Shown: positions 15,550 through 24,432, numbered from the stretch's first letter. The stretch is 25,097 bases of DNA from Bacteroidota bacterium (GCA_026391115.1 JAPLER010000107.1:2106-27202); one strand, 5' to 3'. Notes: generated from the sequence alone by a model not told the origin. Numbers and translations are program-made.

Positions 15550-15587
15550 GGGTTTTAGTATCGAACAAAATCTATTGTTTAAAACCC
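15550..15587. repeat. Inverted repeat in a divergent promoter region
   Basis: GGGTTTTA (15550-15557) and TAAAACCC (15580-15587) are exact reverse complements 22 nt apart. They lie in the 147-bp gap between the divergent YcxB-like and flavin-reductase-like genes, 17 bp from the YcxB start. It could be a regulator-binding site or a hairpin in the YcxB leader. On the plus strand, TTTG (15644-15647) plus TAATTTTA (15669-15676), 21 nt apart, is a near-consensus promoter for the flavin-reductase-like gene. Confidence 0.4.
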
Positions 15588-15680
15588 AAACTCAATTTAT
15601 GCTACACGATATTTCTATTGGCGTTTTAATGTTTAACTATACTTTTGAAAACTAGACTGTAAGTATAATAATTTTAAAAA

Positions 15681-16562
15681 ATGCAAATAAATATTCAAGA
15701 ACTTGAACCTGCAAAACGACAAAGTTGGTTGCAACATTCCATAGCACCTCGACCTATTGCATTTGCAAGTACTATAGATAAAAATGGAAATGTTAATTTA
15801 AGTCCATTTAGTTTTTTTAATTTGTTTAGTGCCAATCCTCCAATTCTGATTTTTTCTCCTGCACGCAGGGTGCGTGATAATTCTATAAAACATACACTTG
15901 AGAATGTTTTAGAAATTGCTGAAGTGGGTATCAATATTTGCGATTATGATATGGTACAGCAAATGAGCGTTGCTAGTTGCGATTATCCAAAAGGTGTTGA
16001 TGAGTTTGAGAAAAGTGGGTTTACTAAACAGGCTTCAAGTATAATAAAACCGCCACTTGTAGCTGAAGCAAAAATAAAATTTGAGTGTAAAGTAATAGAA
16101 GTTAAAAGCCTTGGAGAAAATAAAGGTGCTGGACAACTAGTAATTGCAGAAGTGTTGATGATGTATGTTGATGAAAGTATTTTAACTGATGATAAACAAA
16201 GTATTGACCAAACAAAAATTAATTTAATTGCAAGGCTTGGTGGCGACTGGTATTGCCAAACAAAAAATAATTTATTTAAAGTTCCTAAGCCAAATATTAA
16301 ATTGGGTATTGGCGTAGACGCCTTGCCACAGAGTATTAGAACAAGTAAAATTTTAAGTGGTAATGATTTAGGAATACTAGCAAATATTGATGAAATGCCT
16401 GTTATTAATGCTAGTTTTGAAGACGAAAAATTAAAAAATATTGTTCAATATTTTAGCATCAATCCTCAATCAATGGAAAAGGAAATTCATTTATACGTAA
16501 AAGAATTATTGCAACAAAATGAAGTTGAAAAAGCTTGGCAAGTATTACTTATGAATGAATAA
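15681..16562 (+). CDS. Flavin reductase-like (FMN-binding split barrel) protein
   Basis: This 293-residue protein has the FMN-binding domain of the flavin reductase / flavoredoxin family in its first 180 residues: RPIAFASTIDKNGNVNLSPFSFFN, then NPPILIFSPA and KHTLENV. The C-terminal 100 residues are specific to a subfamily seen in Bacteroidota and contain no motif I can name. Members bind FMN and use NAD(P)H or act in redox transfer; the actual substrate is unknown. It heads a plus-strand run with mqnB 7 bp downstream. Confidence 0.82.
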   Translation: MQINIQELEPAKRQSWLQHSIAPRPIAFASTIDKNGNVNLSPFSFFNLFSANPPILIFSPARRVRDNSIKHTLENVLEIAEVGINICDYDMVQQMSVASCDYPKGVDEFEKSGFTKQASSIIKPPLVAEAKIKFECKVIEVKSLGENKGAGQLVIAEVLMMYVDESILTDDKQSIDQTKINLIARLGGDWYCQTKNNLFKVPKPNIKLGIGVDALPQSIRTSKILSGNDLGILANIDEMPVINASFEDEKLKNIVQYFSINPQSMEKEIHLYVKELLQQNEVEKAWQVLLMNE

Positions 16563-16569
16563 TTAGCTT

Positions 16570-17250
16570 ATGAAAATTATTATAATATCTGCAACAGAAT
16601 TTGAATTTAATCCTTCAATTTCAAAAATAAAATCATCGAAAAAGTATGATATAAGTTTTGTTGTTACAGGCGTTGGAATGCTTGCTACTGCTGTAAGGTT
16701 AAGTAGAATTATTTATAAGCATAAACCTGATTTAATTATTCAGGCAGGTATTGCTGGTTGTTTTGATATCAATATTAAACTTGGAGAAACGGTTGTAGTA
16801 AAAAATGAATTTTTGGGCGATATGGGTGTTGAGGAAAATAATATTTGGAAAGACTTGTTTGATATGAAACTAAAAGACGACTCTTCTGATACCTATGATT
16901 CTCCTAATGATTCTAAAGCTATTTATATAAAAGGAAGTATACCTAATAAACATATCAACTATTTTAATCCAACTAATTTGACCACAGTTAATGCCATTAC
17001 TGTTAATCAAATTACAACGCAACAAATACGTATCAATCAACTAATCGAAAAATACAATCCTACTATTGAAAGTATGGAAGGTGCAGCATTGCATTTTGCT
17101 GGAAATTATTTTGATATTCCTTACTTGCAAATTCGTTCTATATCAAACTATATTGGAGAAAGAGACAAGAGTAAATGGAGAATTAAAGAAGCAATTGAAA
17201 ATTTGAATATTGAACTTGAAAAATTGGTTACTCAATTAACTAAATCGTAA
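16570..17250 (+). CDS. mqnB: Futalosine hydrolase
   Basis: MqnB removes the base from futalosine to give dehypoxanthine futalosine in the alternative menaquinone pathway. The 226-residue protein has the nucleoside phosphorylase / MTAN fold: IISATEFEF at the N-terminus, the glycine-rich IIQAGIAGCFD, and the ribose- and base-binding ESMEGAALHFAG. Family members of this length that sit beside mqnD are typically futalosine hydrolases and not MTA/SAH nucleosidases. It lies 23 bp upstream of mqnD, which supports the call. Confidence 0.92.
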   Translation: MKIIIISATEFEFNPSISKIKSSKKYDISFVVTGVGMLATAVRLSRIIYKHKPDLIIQAGIAGCFDINIKLGETVVVKNEFLGDMGVEENNIWKDLFDMKLKDDSSDTYDSPNDSKAIYIKGSIPNKHINYFNPTNLTTVNAITVNQITTQQIRINQLIEKYNPTIESMEGAALHFAGNYFDIPYLQIRSISNYIGERDKSKWRIKEAIENLNIELEKLVTQLTKS

Positions 17251-17273
17251 TTCTAAAACATTACATTATAAAT

Positions 17274-18107
17274 ATGTTCACACTTGCATTTTCACCTTGT
17301 CCAAATGACACATTTATTTTTGATGCTTTGGTAAATAAAAAAATTGATACAGAAGGGTTAGAATTTGATGTAGTGTTAGAAGATGTGCAAACTCTTAATG
17401 AATGGGCTTTACAAGGCAAAATGGATTTTACAAAAATCAGTTATGGTGTGTTGCCATTGATACTCGAAAATTATAAAATATTGAATAGTGGAGGAGCTTT
17501 GGGTAAAGGAGTTGGACCTTTGTTGATTAGCCATCAGGAATTAGGAATTGAGAACTGGGAACAAGAGAACCAAATAGCAATTCCTGGAGAAAATACAACT
17601 GCACATTTGCTTTTTACATTAGCTTATCCCAATGCAACTAATAAAAAGTTTATGGTGTTTAATGAGATAGAAAATTATGTTTTACAAAACAAAAATTCCC
17701 TTGGTGTCATCATTCATGAAAATAGATTTACTTATCAACAAAAAGGATTAAACAAAGTTTTAGATTTAGGAGAATATTGGGAACAAACTATAAAACTGCC
17801 AATTCCATTGGGTGGCATTGTTGCACATAAAAGAGTTGATATAAAAATTGTTAAAAAAGTTGATAGATTAATTAAAAAGAGTTTGGAATATGCTTTCGAA
17901 CATTATCCAATTATCACTAATTATGTAAAACAACATAGCCAAGAAATGGAAGAAGCTGTTATGAAACAGCATATAGATTTATATGTTAATGATTTTTCTT
18001 TAAATTTAGGTATTGATGGAAAAGCAGCAGTAGTAAGACTTTTAGAGGTATACAAAAATATTCATCCAAATACTGAAATAGATTTTGATAATATTTTTTT
18101 AAATTAA
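17274..18107 (+). CDS. mqnD: 1,4-dihydroxy-6-naphthoate synthase
   Basis: MqnD forms 1,4-dihydroxy-6-naphthoate from cyclic dehypoxanthine futalosine, committing carbon to menaquinone by the futalosine route. The 277-residue protein has a periplasmic-binding-protein-like fold with the family signatures FSPCPNDTFIFDALV at the start, KISYGVLPLIL, GGALGKGVGPLL and IPGENTTAHLLF. It follows mqnB directly. Its presence shows that respiration in this organism uses menaquinone made by the futalosine route. Confidence 0.95.
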   Translation: MFTLAFSPCPNDTFIFDALVNKKIDTEGLEFDVVLEDVQTLNEWALQGKMDFTKISYGVLPLILENYKILNSGGALGKGVGPLLISHQELGIENWEQENQIAIPGENTTAHLLFTLAYPNATNKKFMVFNEIENYVLQNKNSLGVIIHENRFTYQQKGLNKVLDLGEYWEQTIKLPIPLGGIVAHKRVDIKIVKKVDRLIKKSLEYAFEHYPIITNYVKQHSQEMEEAVMKQHIDLYVNDFSLNLGIDGKAAVVRLLEVYKNIHPNTEIDFDNIFLN

Positions 18108-18111
18108 AACA

Positions 18112-18675
18112 ATGGATAACTATTTACAATCTGCCATTAAACAATTTGAGTATTACAAATTACTTGGCGAAAAAACTTTTGCTCAAATTGAAAATGAAAA
18201 ATTGTTTTGGCAATACAACAATGAAAGTAATAGTATAGCAATAATTGTACAACATCTATGGGGCAATATGCTATCTCGTTGGACAGATTTTTTAACTACA
18301 GATGGAGAAAAAGATTGGCGAAATCGTGATGCTGAATTTGAAAATAAAATTACAACTAAAGAAGATTTATTACAAAAATGGAACGAGGGTTGGCAATGTT
18401 TATTCAATACTTTGAATAGCTTAACTGAAGAGGATTTGGTCAAAACAATTTACATACGCAATCAAGGTCAAACTGTTGTTGATGCTATCAACAGACAATT
18501 ATGTCATTATAGTTATCACGTTGGGCAAATTGTTTTTATTGGCAAAATGATTGCCAATGAAAATTGGTGTTCGTTATCAATATCCAAAGGAAACTCTACG
18601 ACTTATAACCAAGAAAAATTTGCAAAACCACAACATAATGAGCATTTTACTGATGAATATTTGAACAAAAAGTAA
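18112..18675 (+). CDS. DinB-like protein, DUF1572 family
   Basis: This 187-residue helical protein has the pattern of the DUF1572 group of DinB-like four-helix bundles: IIVQHLWGNMLSRWTDFLTTDGEKDWRNRD near residues 42-71, and a C-terminal CHYSYHVGQIVFIGK. The histidines in HLWGN and HYSYHVGQ would form the three-histidine metal site of the superfamily. DinB-like proteins are often thiol-dependent metalloenzymes, but this subgroup has no assigned reaction. It begins 4 bp after mqnD and is probably cotranscribed with it. Confidence 0.82.
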   Translation: MDNYLQSAIKQFEYYKLLGEKTFAQIENEKLFWQYNNESNSIAIIVQHLWGNMLSRWTDFLTTDGEKDWRNRDAEFENKITTKEDLLQKWNEGWQCLFNTLNSLTEEDLVKTIYIRNQGQTVVDAINRQLCHYSYHVGQIVFIGKMIANENWCSLSISKGNSTTYNQEKFAKPQHNEHFTDEYLNKK

Positions 18676-18738
18676 GCTATTGGAGTTTAATAAAAATAAA
18701 TTAATAATAGCATGACTGCACTAAGCTATTTTTGCAAA

Positions 18739-19617
18739 ATGAAATTATTAGATGGCAAACTTTCTTCTCAAGCAGTTAAAGACGATTTAATTGTGCAAGT
18801 TAAAGAATTAAAACAAAATGGCAAACGCCCACCACACTTGGCTTGTATACTTGTTGGTAATAATGGTGCTAGCGAAACTTATGTTGCCAGTAAAGTTAAA
18901 AATTGTGCAGAAGTTGGTTTTCAATCTACATTAATACGATATAATGATGAAATAAGTGAAGAGGAATTGTTGATAGCGATTAATAAACTCAATAACGATG
19001 AGGCTGTTGATGGTATTCTTGTTCAACTGCCTTTGCCAAAACAAATCAGCGAACAGAAAGTTATTGAATCTATTTCTCCAACAAAAGATGTTGATGGCTT
19101 TCACCCTATAAATGCCGGAAAATTGGTGCAAGGTTTTCCTACTTTTATACCTGCCACGCCTTATGGAATGATATTAATGTTTGAATATTTTGATATTGAC
19201 ACCAAAGGTAAAAATGCTGTGGTTATTGGACGTAGCAATATTGTTGGTCGTCCAATGAGTGTGTTATTAAGTGGCAATTATAAATATGGAAATTGTACTG
19301 TAACCATTTGCCATAGTCACACAAAAAATCTTGAAGAAATTTGCAGTAAAGCCGATATTTTGGTTACAGCAATAGGTAATCCTGGAATGATAAAAGCTAA
19401 TATGATAAAGCAAGGTGCTGTTGTAATTGATGTTGGTATTACACGTGTTGAAGATGCTACTGCACTAAGAGGATTTAGAATAAAAGGCGATGTCGATTTT
19501 GATGATGTTGCCACAAAAGCAAGTGCTTTAACACCTGTGCCTGGTGGCGTAGGATTAATGACTATTGCAGGTTTGCTTAAAAATACTATGTATGCATATT
19601 TGCATAAAGATCAATAA
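18739..19617 (+). CDS. folD: Bifunctional methylenetetrahydrofolate dehydrogenase / methenyltetrahydrofolate cyclohydrolase
   Basis: FolD interconverts 5,10-methylene-, methenyl- and 10-formyl-tetrahydrofolate with NADP, supplying one-carbon units for purines. I chose the ATG at 18739 (MKLLDGKLSS, 292 residues), which matches the family N-terminus; the ATG at 18712 would add nine unrelated residues. The catalytic lysine is K52 in ETYVASK. DGFHPINAGKL, the P-A-T-P motif, the Rossmann GRSNIVGRPMSVLL, and the C-terminal PVPGGVGLMTIAGLL are all present. TATTTTTG, a match to the -7 consensus, lies 4 bp before this start. Confidence 0.96.
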   Translation: MKLLDGKLSSQAVKDDLIVQVKELKQNGKRPPHLACILVGNNGASETYVASKVKNCAEVGFQSTLIRYNDEISEEELLIAINKLNNDEAVDGILVQLPLPKQISEQKVIESISPTKDVDGFHPINAGKLVQGFPTFIPATPYGMILMFEYFDIDTKGKNAVVIGRSNIVGRPMSVLLSGNYKYGNCTVTICHSHTKNLEEICSKADILVTAIGNPGMIKANMIKQGAVVIDVGITRVEDATALRGFRIKGDVDFDDVATKASALTPVPGGVGLMTIAGLLKNTMYAYLHKDQ

Positions 19618-19642
19618 AAATATGCATAGCATATTTTTATTG
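19612..19642 (+). terminator. Terminator hairpin at the folD stop
   Basis: A perfect 14-bp inverted repeat (19612-19625 and 19629-19642) with a 3-nt loop overlaps the folD stop codon (19615-19617). The stem is AT-rich with a short GC core at its tip, and its descending arm supplies the T tract. As it is symmetrical, it could act from both sides. Confidence 0.65.
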
Positions 19643-19729
19643 CTTCTTGTCCAATCTCCAACAATTCTATTTAACAACTGTGGCGTTGGCACCATTCAAA
19701 ATTTGTAATTCTATTTAGCAAAATATTTA

Positions 19730-20377
19730 ATGATTGAAACAATCCATACTACAAAACTTCCAGTAATGGAATCTTTTTACACCTTGCAAGGAGAAGGCTT
19801 TTATGCAGGTAAGGCTGCATATTTTATAAGGCTTGGCGGCTGCGATGTAGGTTGTGTGTGGTGTGATGTAAAGGATAGCTGGAATGCAGATGCTCATCCA
19901 AAATTTAGTGTTGAAGAAATCGTTGCCAAACTAAATTATGAAGTAGGAAACGACAAACGACAAACGACAAACGTTAAACCAATAATCGTAATCACAGGTG
20001 GAGAACCTTTACTACACAATTTAGATGAATTAACTGAAACACTTCAACAGCAAGGCTTTCAAACCAATATAGAAACTTCAGGGTCATCTCCTTTAAGTGG
20101 TAGTTGGAACTGGATTTGTCTTTCTCCTAAAAAATTTAAAGCACCATTGCAAGAAGTTTTAAATGTTGCCCACGAATTAAAAATTGTTGTGTTTAATAAA
20201 AGCGATTTTGATTGGGCAGAAAAACACGCAGCATTGGTTAATGATAATTGTAGATTATATCTTCAACCAGAGTGGGATAAACGAAATGATATGACACCAT
20301 TAATTATTGATTATATAAAGGCAAATCCACAATGGCAATTAAGTTTACAAACCCACAAGTACATTAATATTCCATAG
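19730..20377 (+). CDS. queE: 7-carboxy-7-deazaguanine synthase
   Basis: QueE is a radical SAM enzyme that contracts carboxytetrahydropterin to 7-carboxy-7-deazaguanine, the precursor of queuosine. The 215 residues have the iron-sulfur cysteines C38-x3-C42-x2-C45 in GGCDVGCVWC, the N-terminal MESFYTLQGEGFYAGK, the SAM-binding ITGGEPLL and the later NIETSGS and SPKKFK blocks. Between NYEVG and IIVITGGEP is a short insert encoded by a 7-bp tandem repeat (19948-19973), residues 74-81. Gain or loss of one unit would shift the frame. The upstream 19663-19677 and 19707-19721 segments are near-identical 15-mers. Confidence 0.94.
   Translation: MIETIHTTKLPVMESFYTLQGEGFYAGKAAYFIRLGGCDVGCVWCDVKDSWNADAHPKFSVEEIVAKLNYEVGNDKRQTTNVKPIIVITGGEPLLHNLDELTETLQQQGFQTNIETSGSSPLSGSWNWICLSPKKFKAPLQEVLNVAHELKIVVFNKSDFDWAEKHAALVNDNCRLYLQPEWDKRNDMTPLIIDYIKANPQWQLSLQTHKYINIP
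19948..19973 (+). repeat. Heptanucleotide tandem repeat inside queE
   Basis: The unit ACGACAA occurs three times in a row from 19950 to 19970, with partial copies on both sides, so 26 nt follow period 7. It encodes residues 74-81 of QueE, just before the SAM-binding ITGGEP loop. Seven is not a multiple of three, so copy-number change would break the frame. Confidence 0.9.
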
Positions 20378-20378
20378 T

Positions 20379-21527
20379 TTATCCTTTAAACTTAATCAAT
20401 CTTTCTACAGCAGCATCAAGTGTTTCTTGTTTTTTTGCAAAACAAAAACGTAATACTTTATTATCTGTTTTATTGTTGTAAAAAGATGATAATGGAATGG
20501 TAGTGATACCATAATCTTTTGTAAGCCTTACTGCTAAATCAAAATCACTTTCATTACTAAAATGTTCATAGCTATAACATTCAAAATAACTACCAAAGCT
20601 TGGCAATAGTTTAAATGGTGTTTGCTGCATTTGTGTTCTAAAATAATCACGTTTTGCTTGTAGCTCTTTTCCTAAATTTTTATACGCATCTTGATTTTGT
20701 AAATAAGCTGCAATGCCTACCTGCATTGGGCTATTGCAACTAAAACAATTAAATTGATGTATTTTTCTAAACTCATTTGTTAATGCTTTTGGTGCAATAC
20801 AATAACCCAATTTCCAACCTGTGCAGTGATAAGTTTTACCAAACGAAAAACACACAAAACTTCTTTCAAATAATTCAGGATATTTCAACATACTTAAATG
20901 TTGTTTATTATCAAAAATTAAATGTTCATATACTTCATCACTTAAAATAAAAAGATTGTATTGCTGCACAATTTGTTTTAATTCTGCAATATCATTTTCG
21001 CTCAACACCATACCAGTTGGGTTGTGTGGGCTATTAAGCATTATCATTTTAGTTTTACTTGTAATCCTTGCTCTCACTTCGTCCCAAGGAATATTATAGT
21101 TGGGATATTGTAAAGAAATTAAAATTGGCACAGCACCATTTACTTCTATGTTTGGTATATAACTATCATACGCTGGTTCAAAAACAATAACTTCATCACC
21201 TTTATTGAGTACTGAAGTAAGTGCAGTATAAATGGCATAAGTGCCACCAGGTGTAATGGTTATTTCAGCATCTGCGTTAACATTGTTGCTATATAAATTT
21301 AAACATTTTTGTGCCAGTCTTTCTCTAAGCAATGGCAAGCCATTCATATGCACATATTGATTAAGACCTTGCTGCATTGCATTATTTACAAGGCTTACAA
21401 GCTCTTCACTCATATTAAAATCTGGAAAACCCTGACCAAGATTGATAGCTTTATGTTGCACAGCCAAACTGCTCATTACAGTAAAAATGGTTGTGCCAAT
21501 ATTGGGAAGTTTTGATTGTATTTGCAT
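20379..21527 (-). CDS. PLP-dependent aminotransferase, class I/II (methionine/glutamine type)
   Basis: This 382-residue fold-type I enzyme resembles YbdL-type methionine aminotransferases and kynurenine/glutamine transaminases. It has GQGFPDF near the start, TPGGTYAIYTAL, LNSPHNPTG, ILSDEVYEHL, the Schiff-base lysine K231 in CFSFGKTYHCTGWKLGY, and the carboxylate-binding arginine in VLRFCFAK. Such enzymes prefer methionine and aromatic or glutamine donors and often serve methionine salvage. The exact substrate is not determined. It follows mtgA by 22 bp on the same strand, an unlikely functional link, and ends one base from queE. Confidence 0.9.
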   Translation of the reverse strand: MQIQSKLPNIGTTIFTVMSSLAVQHKAINLGQGFPDFNMSEELVSLVNNAMQQGLNQYVHMNGLPLLRERLAQKCLNLYSNNVNADAEITITPGGTYAIYTALTSVLNKGDEVIVFEPAYDSYIPNIEVNGAVPILISLQYPNYNIPWDEVRARITSKTKMIMLNSPHNPTGMVLSENDIAELKQIVQQYNLFILSDEVYEHLIFDNKQHLSMLKYPELFERSFVCFSFGKTYHCTGWKLGYCIAPKALTNEFRKIHQFNCFSCNSPMQVGIAAYLQNQDAYKNLGKELQAKRDYFRTQMQQTPFKLLPSFGSYFECYSYEHFSNESDFDLAVRLTKDYGITTIPLSSFYNNKTDNKVLRFCFAKKQETLDAAVERLIKFKG

Positions 21528-21549
21528 TGATTGTTTTTATTAAATTAAT

Positions 21550-22251
21550 TTACTTTTTTATTATTTCCAATACATCTTCATCATCTTCAATATTATTCAT
21601 TTCTCTTAATATTTGTGGGTATCGCCAGCTTACTCTATTACTCATTGGCACCACTGTAAATACTTTTGGGTTGGGTAAACAAGCAATAATTTTTGCAGCT
21701 TCTTCTCGTGTTAAATTTTTTGCAGGTTTATGAAAATAAGTTTGTGCAGCAGCTTCAATACCAAACACACCTTCTCCCATTTCTATTGTATTTAAATACA
21801 CTTCCAAAATTCTACGTTTGCCCCAAGTCCATTCAATCATTTTTGTAAAATACATTTCTGGCACTTTGCGTATGTAGCGTGTAATGCCACCACCTTGCCA
21901 CAAAAAAACATTCTTAGCAACTTGTTGTGTAATAGTGCTTGCACCACCGCCCAATGGCACTTTACTTTTCTTATTTTTCTTTTTAGGTTTCAGGCTTTTT
22001 TCAATAGCGTCCCAATCAAAACCACTGTGGTCTGGAAAAGCTTGATCTTCGCTTGCAATAGCTGCCAGCTTTACGTTGTAGCTTATATCATTCCAACTTA
22101 CATAATCTCTTTTTAAACCATAACTAAAGCTATTACTTATTTGTGTAATAGTTATTGGAGGCATTAACCATTTGCAAATAATTATATAAACCAATGATGT
22201 AATAAAGCACCACAATAAAATTTTTTTAGTAAACTGCCACAGTTTTTTCAT
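21550..22251 (-). CDS. mtgA: Monofunctional biosynthetic peptidoglycan transglycosylase
   Basis: MtgA polymerises lipid II glycan strands at the inner membrane. I chose ATG at 22251 (MKKLWQFTKK, 233 residues) over an upstream TTG. One membrane anchor (about residues 9-28) precedes a GT51 domain with the catalytic glutamate in IASEDQAFPDHSGFDW, the GGGASTITQQVAKNVF motif, and RILEVYLNTIEMGEGVFGIEAAA. There is no transpeptidase domain, as expected for the monofunctional type. A lysine-rich stretch (KPKKKNKKSK) lies in the flexible loop just before the GGGAST motif. Confidence 0.95.
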   Translation of the reverse strand: MKKLWQFTKKILLWCFITSLVYIIICKWLMPPITITQISNSFSYGLKRDYVSWNDISYNVKLAAIASEDQAFPDHSGFDWDAIEKSLKPKKKNKKSKVPLGGGASTITQQVAKNVFLWQGGGITRYIRKVPEMYFTKMIEWTWGKRRILEVYLNTIEMGEGVFGIEAAAQTYFHKPAKNLTREEAAKIIACLPNPKVFTVVPMSNRVSWRYPQILREMNNIEDDEDVLEIIKK

Positions 22252-22312
22252 AAGCAAATATTAAAAAATTAAATAGAAAGTATAACAATAATTTGCCTCT
22301 ATCTTCGCTGTA

Positions 22313-23224
22313 GTGAAAGCAACTATTTACAAATCTACTGGCAGTTGGTATATTGCTCAAACGCAAGATGGGCAAGTGTTTAATGCACGTATAAAAGGTA
22401 TTTTTAAAATTGGAAATATTACCAGCACAAATCCAATTGCTGTGGGCGATGAAGTTGAAATGGTAATTGAAAATGAATTGGAAAATACAACAACCATTAC
22501 TAAAATTTATGATAGAAAAAATTATGTAGCTCGTGTATCGCCACACAATAAACACAAACATCATATTGTTGCAAGCAACGTTGACCAAAGCGTTTTGTTT
22601 GCAACTTTAAAGAATCCAAAAACATCACAAGGCTTTATTGATAGATTTTTAGTGGCTTGCGAAATGCATCACATACCTGCTATTGTAGTTTTTAATAAAG
22701 CTGATATTTACGAAGAAAAAGAGATAGAAAAATTTTTTCATTTGCAAGAAATGTATCAACAAATAGGATACAAAATTATTTTGGCAAGTATGCAAACCCA
22801 AGATGGGCTTGACATTATAAAGAATGTATTGAAAGATAAAACAACTTTATTGAGTGGACATAGTGGCACTGGCAAGTCAACTTTTATTAATAATTTGTTT
22901 CCAACACTTGAAGTAAAAACTTTAGAAGTTAGTGATTCTAGTGGCAAAGGAATGCACACAACTACTTTTGCTCAGATGTATAATTTGCCTTTTGGTGGTA
23001 GTATTATTGACACACCAGGCATTAAAGAATTGGGGTTGGTAGATATTACAAAGCAAGAATTAAGTGGCTATTTTCCCGAAATGAAAAGGCATTTAAACAA
23101 CTGCAAATTTAATAACTGCTTGCATATTGAAGAACCAGGTTGTGCTATTAAACAAGCTATTGGTAGCAATGAAATTAGCTTTGATAGATATCAAAGCTAT
23201 TACAATATTTTAGAGAGTTTATAA
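22313..23224 (+). CDS. rsgA: Ribosome small subunit-dependent GTPase A
   Basis: RsgA is a circularly permuted GTPase that checks late 30S subunit maturation. The 303-residue protein starts at a GTG (22313); no ATG fits better. It has an N-terminal OB fold (1 to about 75), then the G domain in permuted order: G4 NKAD (128-131), G1 GHSGTGKS (182-189), the G2 region MHTTT and G3 DTPG (233-236), and a C-terminal zinc-binding segment with C264, C269, H271 and C277. It is divergent from mtgA across 61 bp. Confidence 0.96.
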   Translation: MKATIYKSTGSWYIAQTQDGQVFNARIKGIFKIGNITSTNPIAVGDEVEMVIENELENTTTITKIYDRKNYVARVSPHNKHKHHIVASNVDQSVLFATLKNPKTSQGFIDRFLVACEMHHIPAIVVFNKADIYEEKEIEKFFHLQEMYQQIGYKIILASMQTQDGLDIIKNVLKDKTTLLSGHSGTGKSTFINNLFPTLEVKTLEVSDSSGKGMHTTTFAQMYNLPFGGSIIDTPGIKELGLVDITKQELSGYFPEMKRHLNNCKFNNCLHIEEPGCAIKQAIGSNEISFDRYQSYYNILESL

Positions 23225-23225
23225 G

Positions 23226-24002
23226 TTATTTATTTTTAAAAGCTTCAATAAACTGTTTGGTATAATCACTTAAAACCAATCTTCCACTGATTGCAGCACG
23301 TTGCATTAAAAGTTCATCCCAATGTTCTGTACCAGACCAAAATGCTCGTTTAATTTCCATCATAGCTTCAGGAGATTGTGTGGATAATTTTTTTGCAAAC
23401 TCGTTAGTTTTTGATGACAATTCAACAAAAGTGTCCAAAACTTCAGCGTACATGCCTTTTTGCTTTGCCCAACTAGCACTTCTAAAATTACTTGCATCAA
23501 TGGCTAATTCATAAGCAGCATTATTGCCAATTTTCTTTTCTACAACTGGTCCTACTACAAATGGACCAATGCCTACAGCAAGTTCACTGAGCTTAACACT
23601 AGCAAATTGTGTTGCAAATGCATAATCACATGCACTAATCAATCCTACACCTCCACCAATGGCTTTCCCATGCACTTGTGCTATTATAAATTGTGGACAT
23701 TTACGCATTGCATTAATCACATTTGCAAAGCCACTAAAAAATTGTAATCCTTGTTCTTTATTTTCAATAGCAATTAACTCGTTAAAGCTTGCACCTGCAC
23801 AAAATGTTTCTTTTTCTGGAGAGTTTGCAGTTGAACCGCTTCTTAAAATAAGCACCTTGGCATTCTTGTCAAATGCAGCATTGGTAAATGTTTCGGCTAA
23901 TTGCTTTAATATTTGAGATGGAAGAGAATTATGTTGTGGTGTAAAAAACTCTATAATACCAACATTATTCTCTACTGTGTATTTTACATAATCTAACTGC
24001 AT
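23226..24002 (-). CDS. Enoyl-CoA hydratase/isomerase family protein
   Basis: This 258-residue crotonase-fold protein would hydrate or isomerise an enoyl-CoA. The oxyanion-hole segments are visible as ETFCAGASFNEL and HGKAIGGGVGLISACDYAFA, and the region SELAVGIGPFVVGP carries the position of the second catalytic glutamate, where the usual P-E is S-E. Similar proteins in Bacteroidota are annotated as methylglutaconyl-CoA hydratase, but the substrate is not settled here. Its stop is one base from that of rsgA. Confidence 0.85.
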   Translation of the reverse strand: MQLDYVKYTVENNVGIIEFFTPQHNSLPSQILKQLAETFTNAAFDKNAKVLILRSGSTANSPEKETFCAGASFNELIAIENKEQGLQFFSGFANVINAMRKCPQFIIAQVHGKAIGGGVGLISACDYAFATQFASVKLSELAVGIGPFVVGPVVEKKIGNNAAYELAIDASNFRSASWAKQKGMYAEVLDTFVELSSKTNEFAKKLSTQSPEAMMEIKRAFWSGTEHWDELLMQRAAISGRLVLSDYTKQFIEAFKNK

Positions 24003-24083
24003 AAAAAATATTTATGCAATATTAGTGTAAGCCAGTTAAGTCAAAAAAACTATACTATTAGATTTTATTTTTCTAATAAAAAA

Positions 24084-24329
24084 TTACGCATTTTTCTTTT
24101 TCGGGGTTGTTTGCTTTGCATACTCCAAAATAGCGTCAATGGTTTTTTTACTTGGTGCTAGCGTCTTCTTTTTCAAGTCGTCAAGTTGTTTTTGTGTTTT
24201 TCTTAATTGTTTTACTTCTTCTTGTAATGCTACGTCTGTTTGCAAGGCTTTATCAATTGCCATTTTTAAAATGGGTGACGCCTCGCCATACAAAAACTGC
24301 ATTAGCTGTTGATGTGAAAATTTTCGCAT
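24084..24329 (-). CDS. Small conserved hypothetical protein
   Basis: The 81-residue protein is highly charged and mostly helical. It begins with FSHQQLMQFLYGEASP, then helices rich in Lys, Glu and Gln (roughly 35-55), and ends in a basic tail. The N-terminal Q-F-L-Y-G-E-A-S pattern recalls short proteins near sigma factors in Bacteroidota and the start of anti-sigma-factor N-terminal helices, but there is no zinc motif or membrane segment and no sigma factor beside it. I do not assign a function. Confidence 0.6.
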   Translation of the reverse strand: MRKFSHQQLMQFLYGEASPILKMAIDKALQTDVALQEEVKQLRKTQKQLDDLKKKTLAPSKKTIDAILEYAKQTTPKKKNA

Positions 24330-24432
24330 ACATCTATTAGATTAGCTGTTATAAATTTACAGCTTTCGAAGGGTAGATGCGGAATGTAGATATAAAACGA
24401 GTGTGGATAACTTTTATTGTGCTGGCTAGAAA

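Noticed and set aside
19681..19710. Sigma-54 promoter (TGGCAC ... TTGC) upstream of queE
   Set aside because: TGGCAC is present, but the TTGC block is absent at the fixed spacing.
19643..19729. preQ1 riboswitch before queE
   Set aside because: I do not see the short conserved aptamer stem or the A-rich pseudoknot tail; only a duplicated 15-mer is present.
24056..24078. Terminator between the small hypothetical protein and the hydratase
   Set aside because: Only six A-T-rich pairs (TATTAG/CTAATA) with an 11-nt loop; too weak to call.
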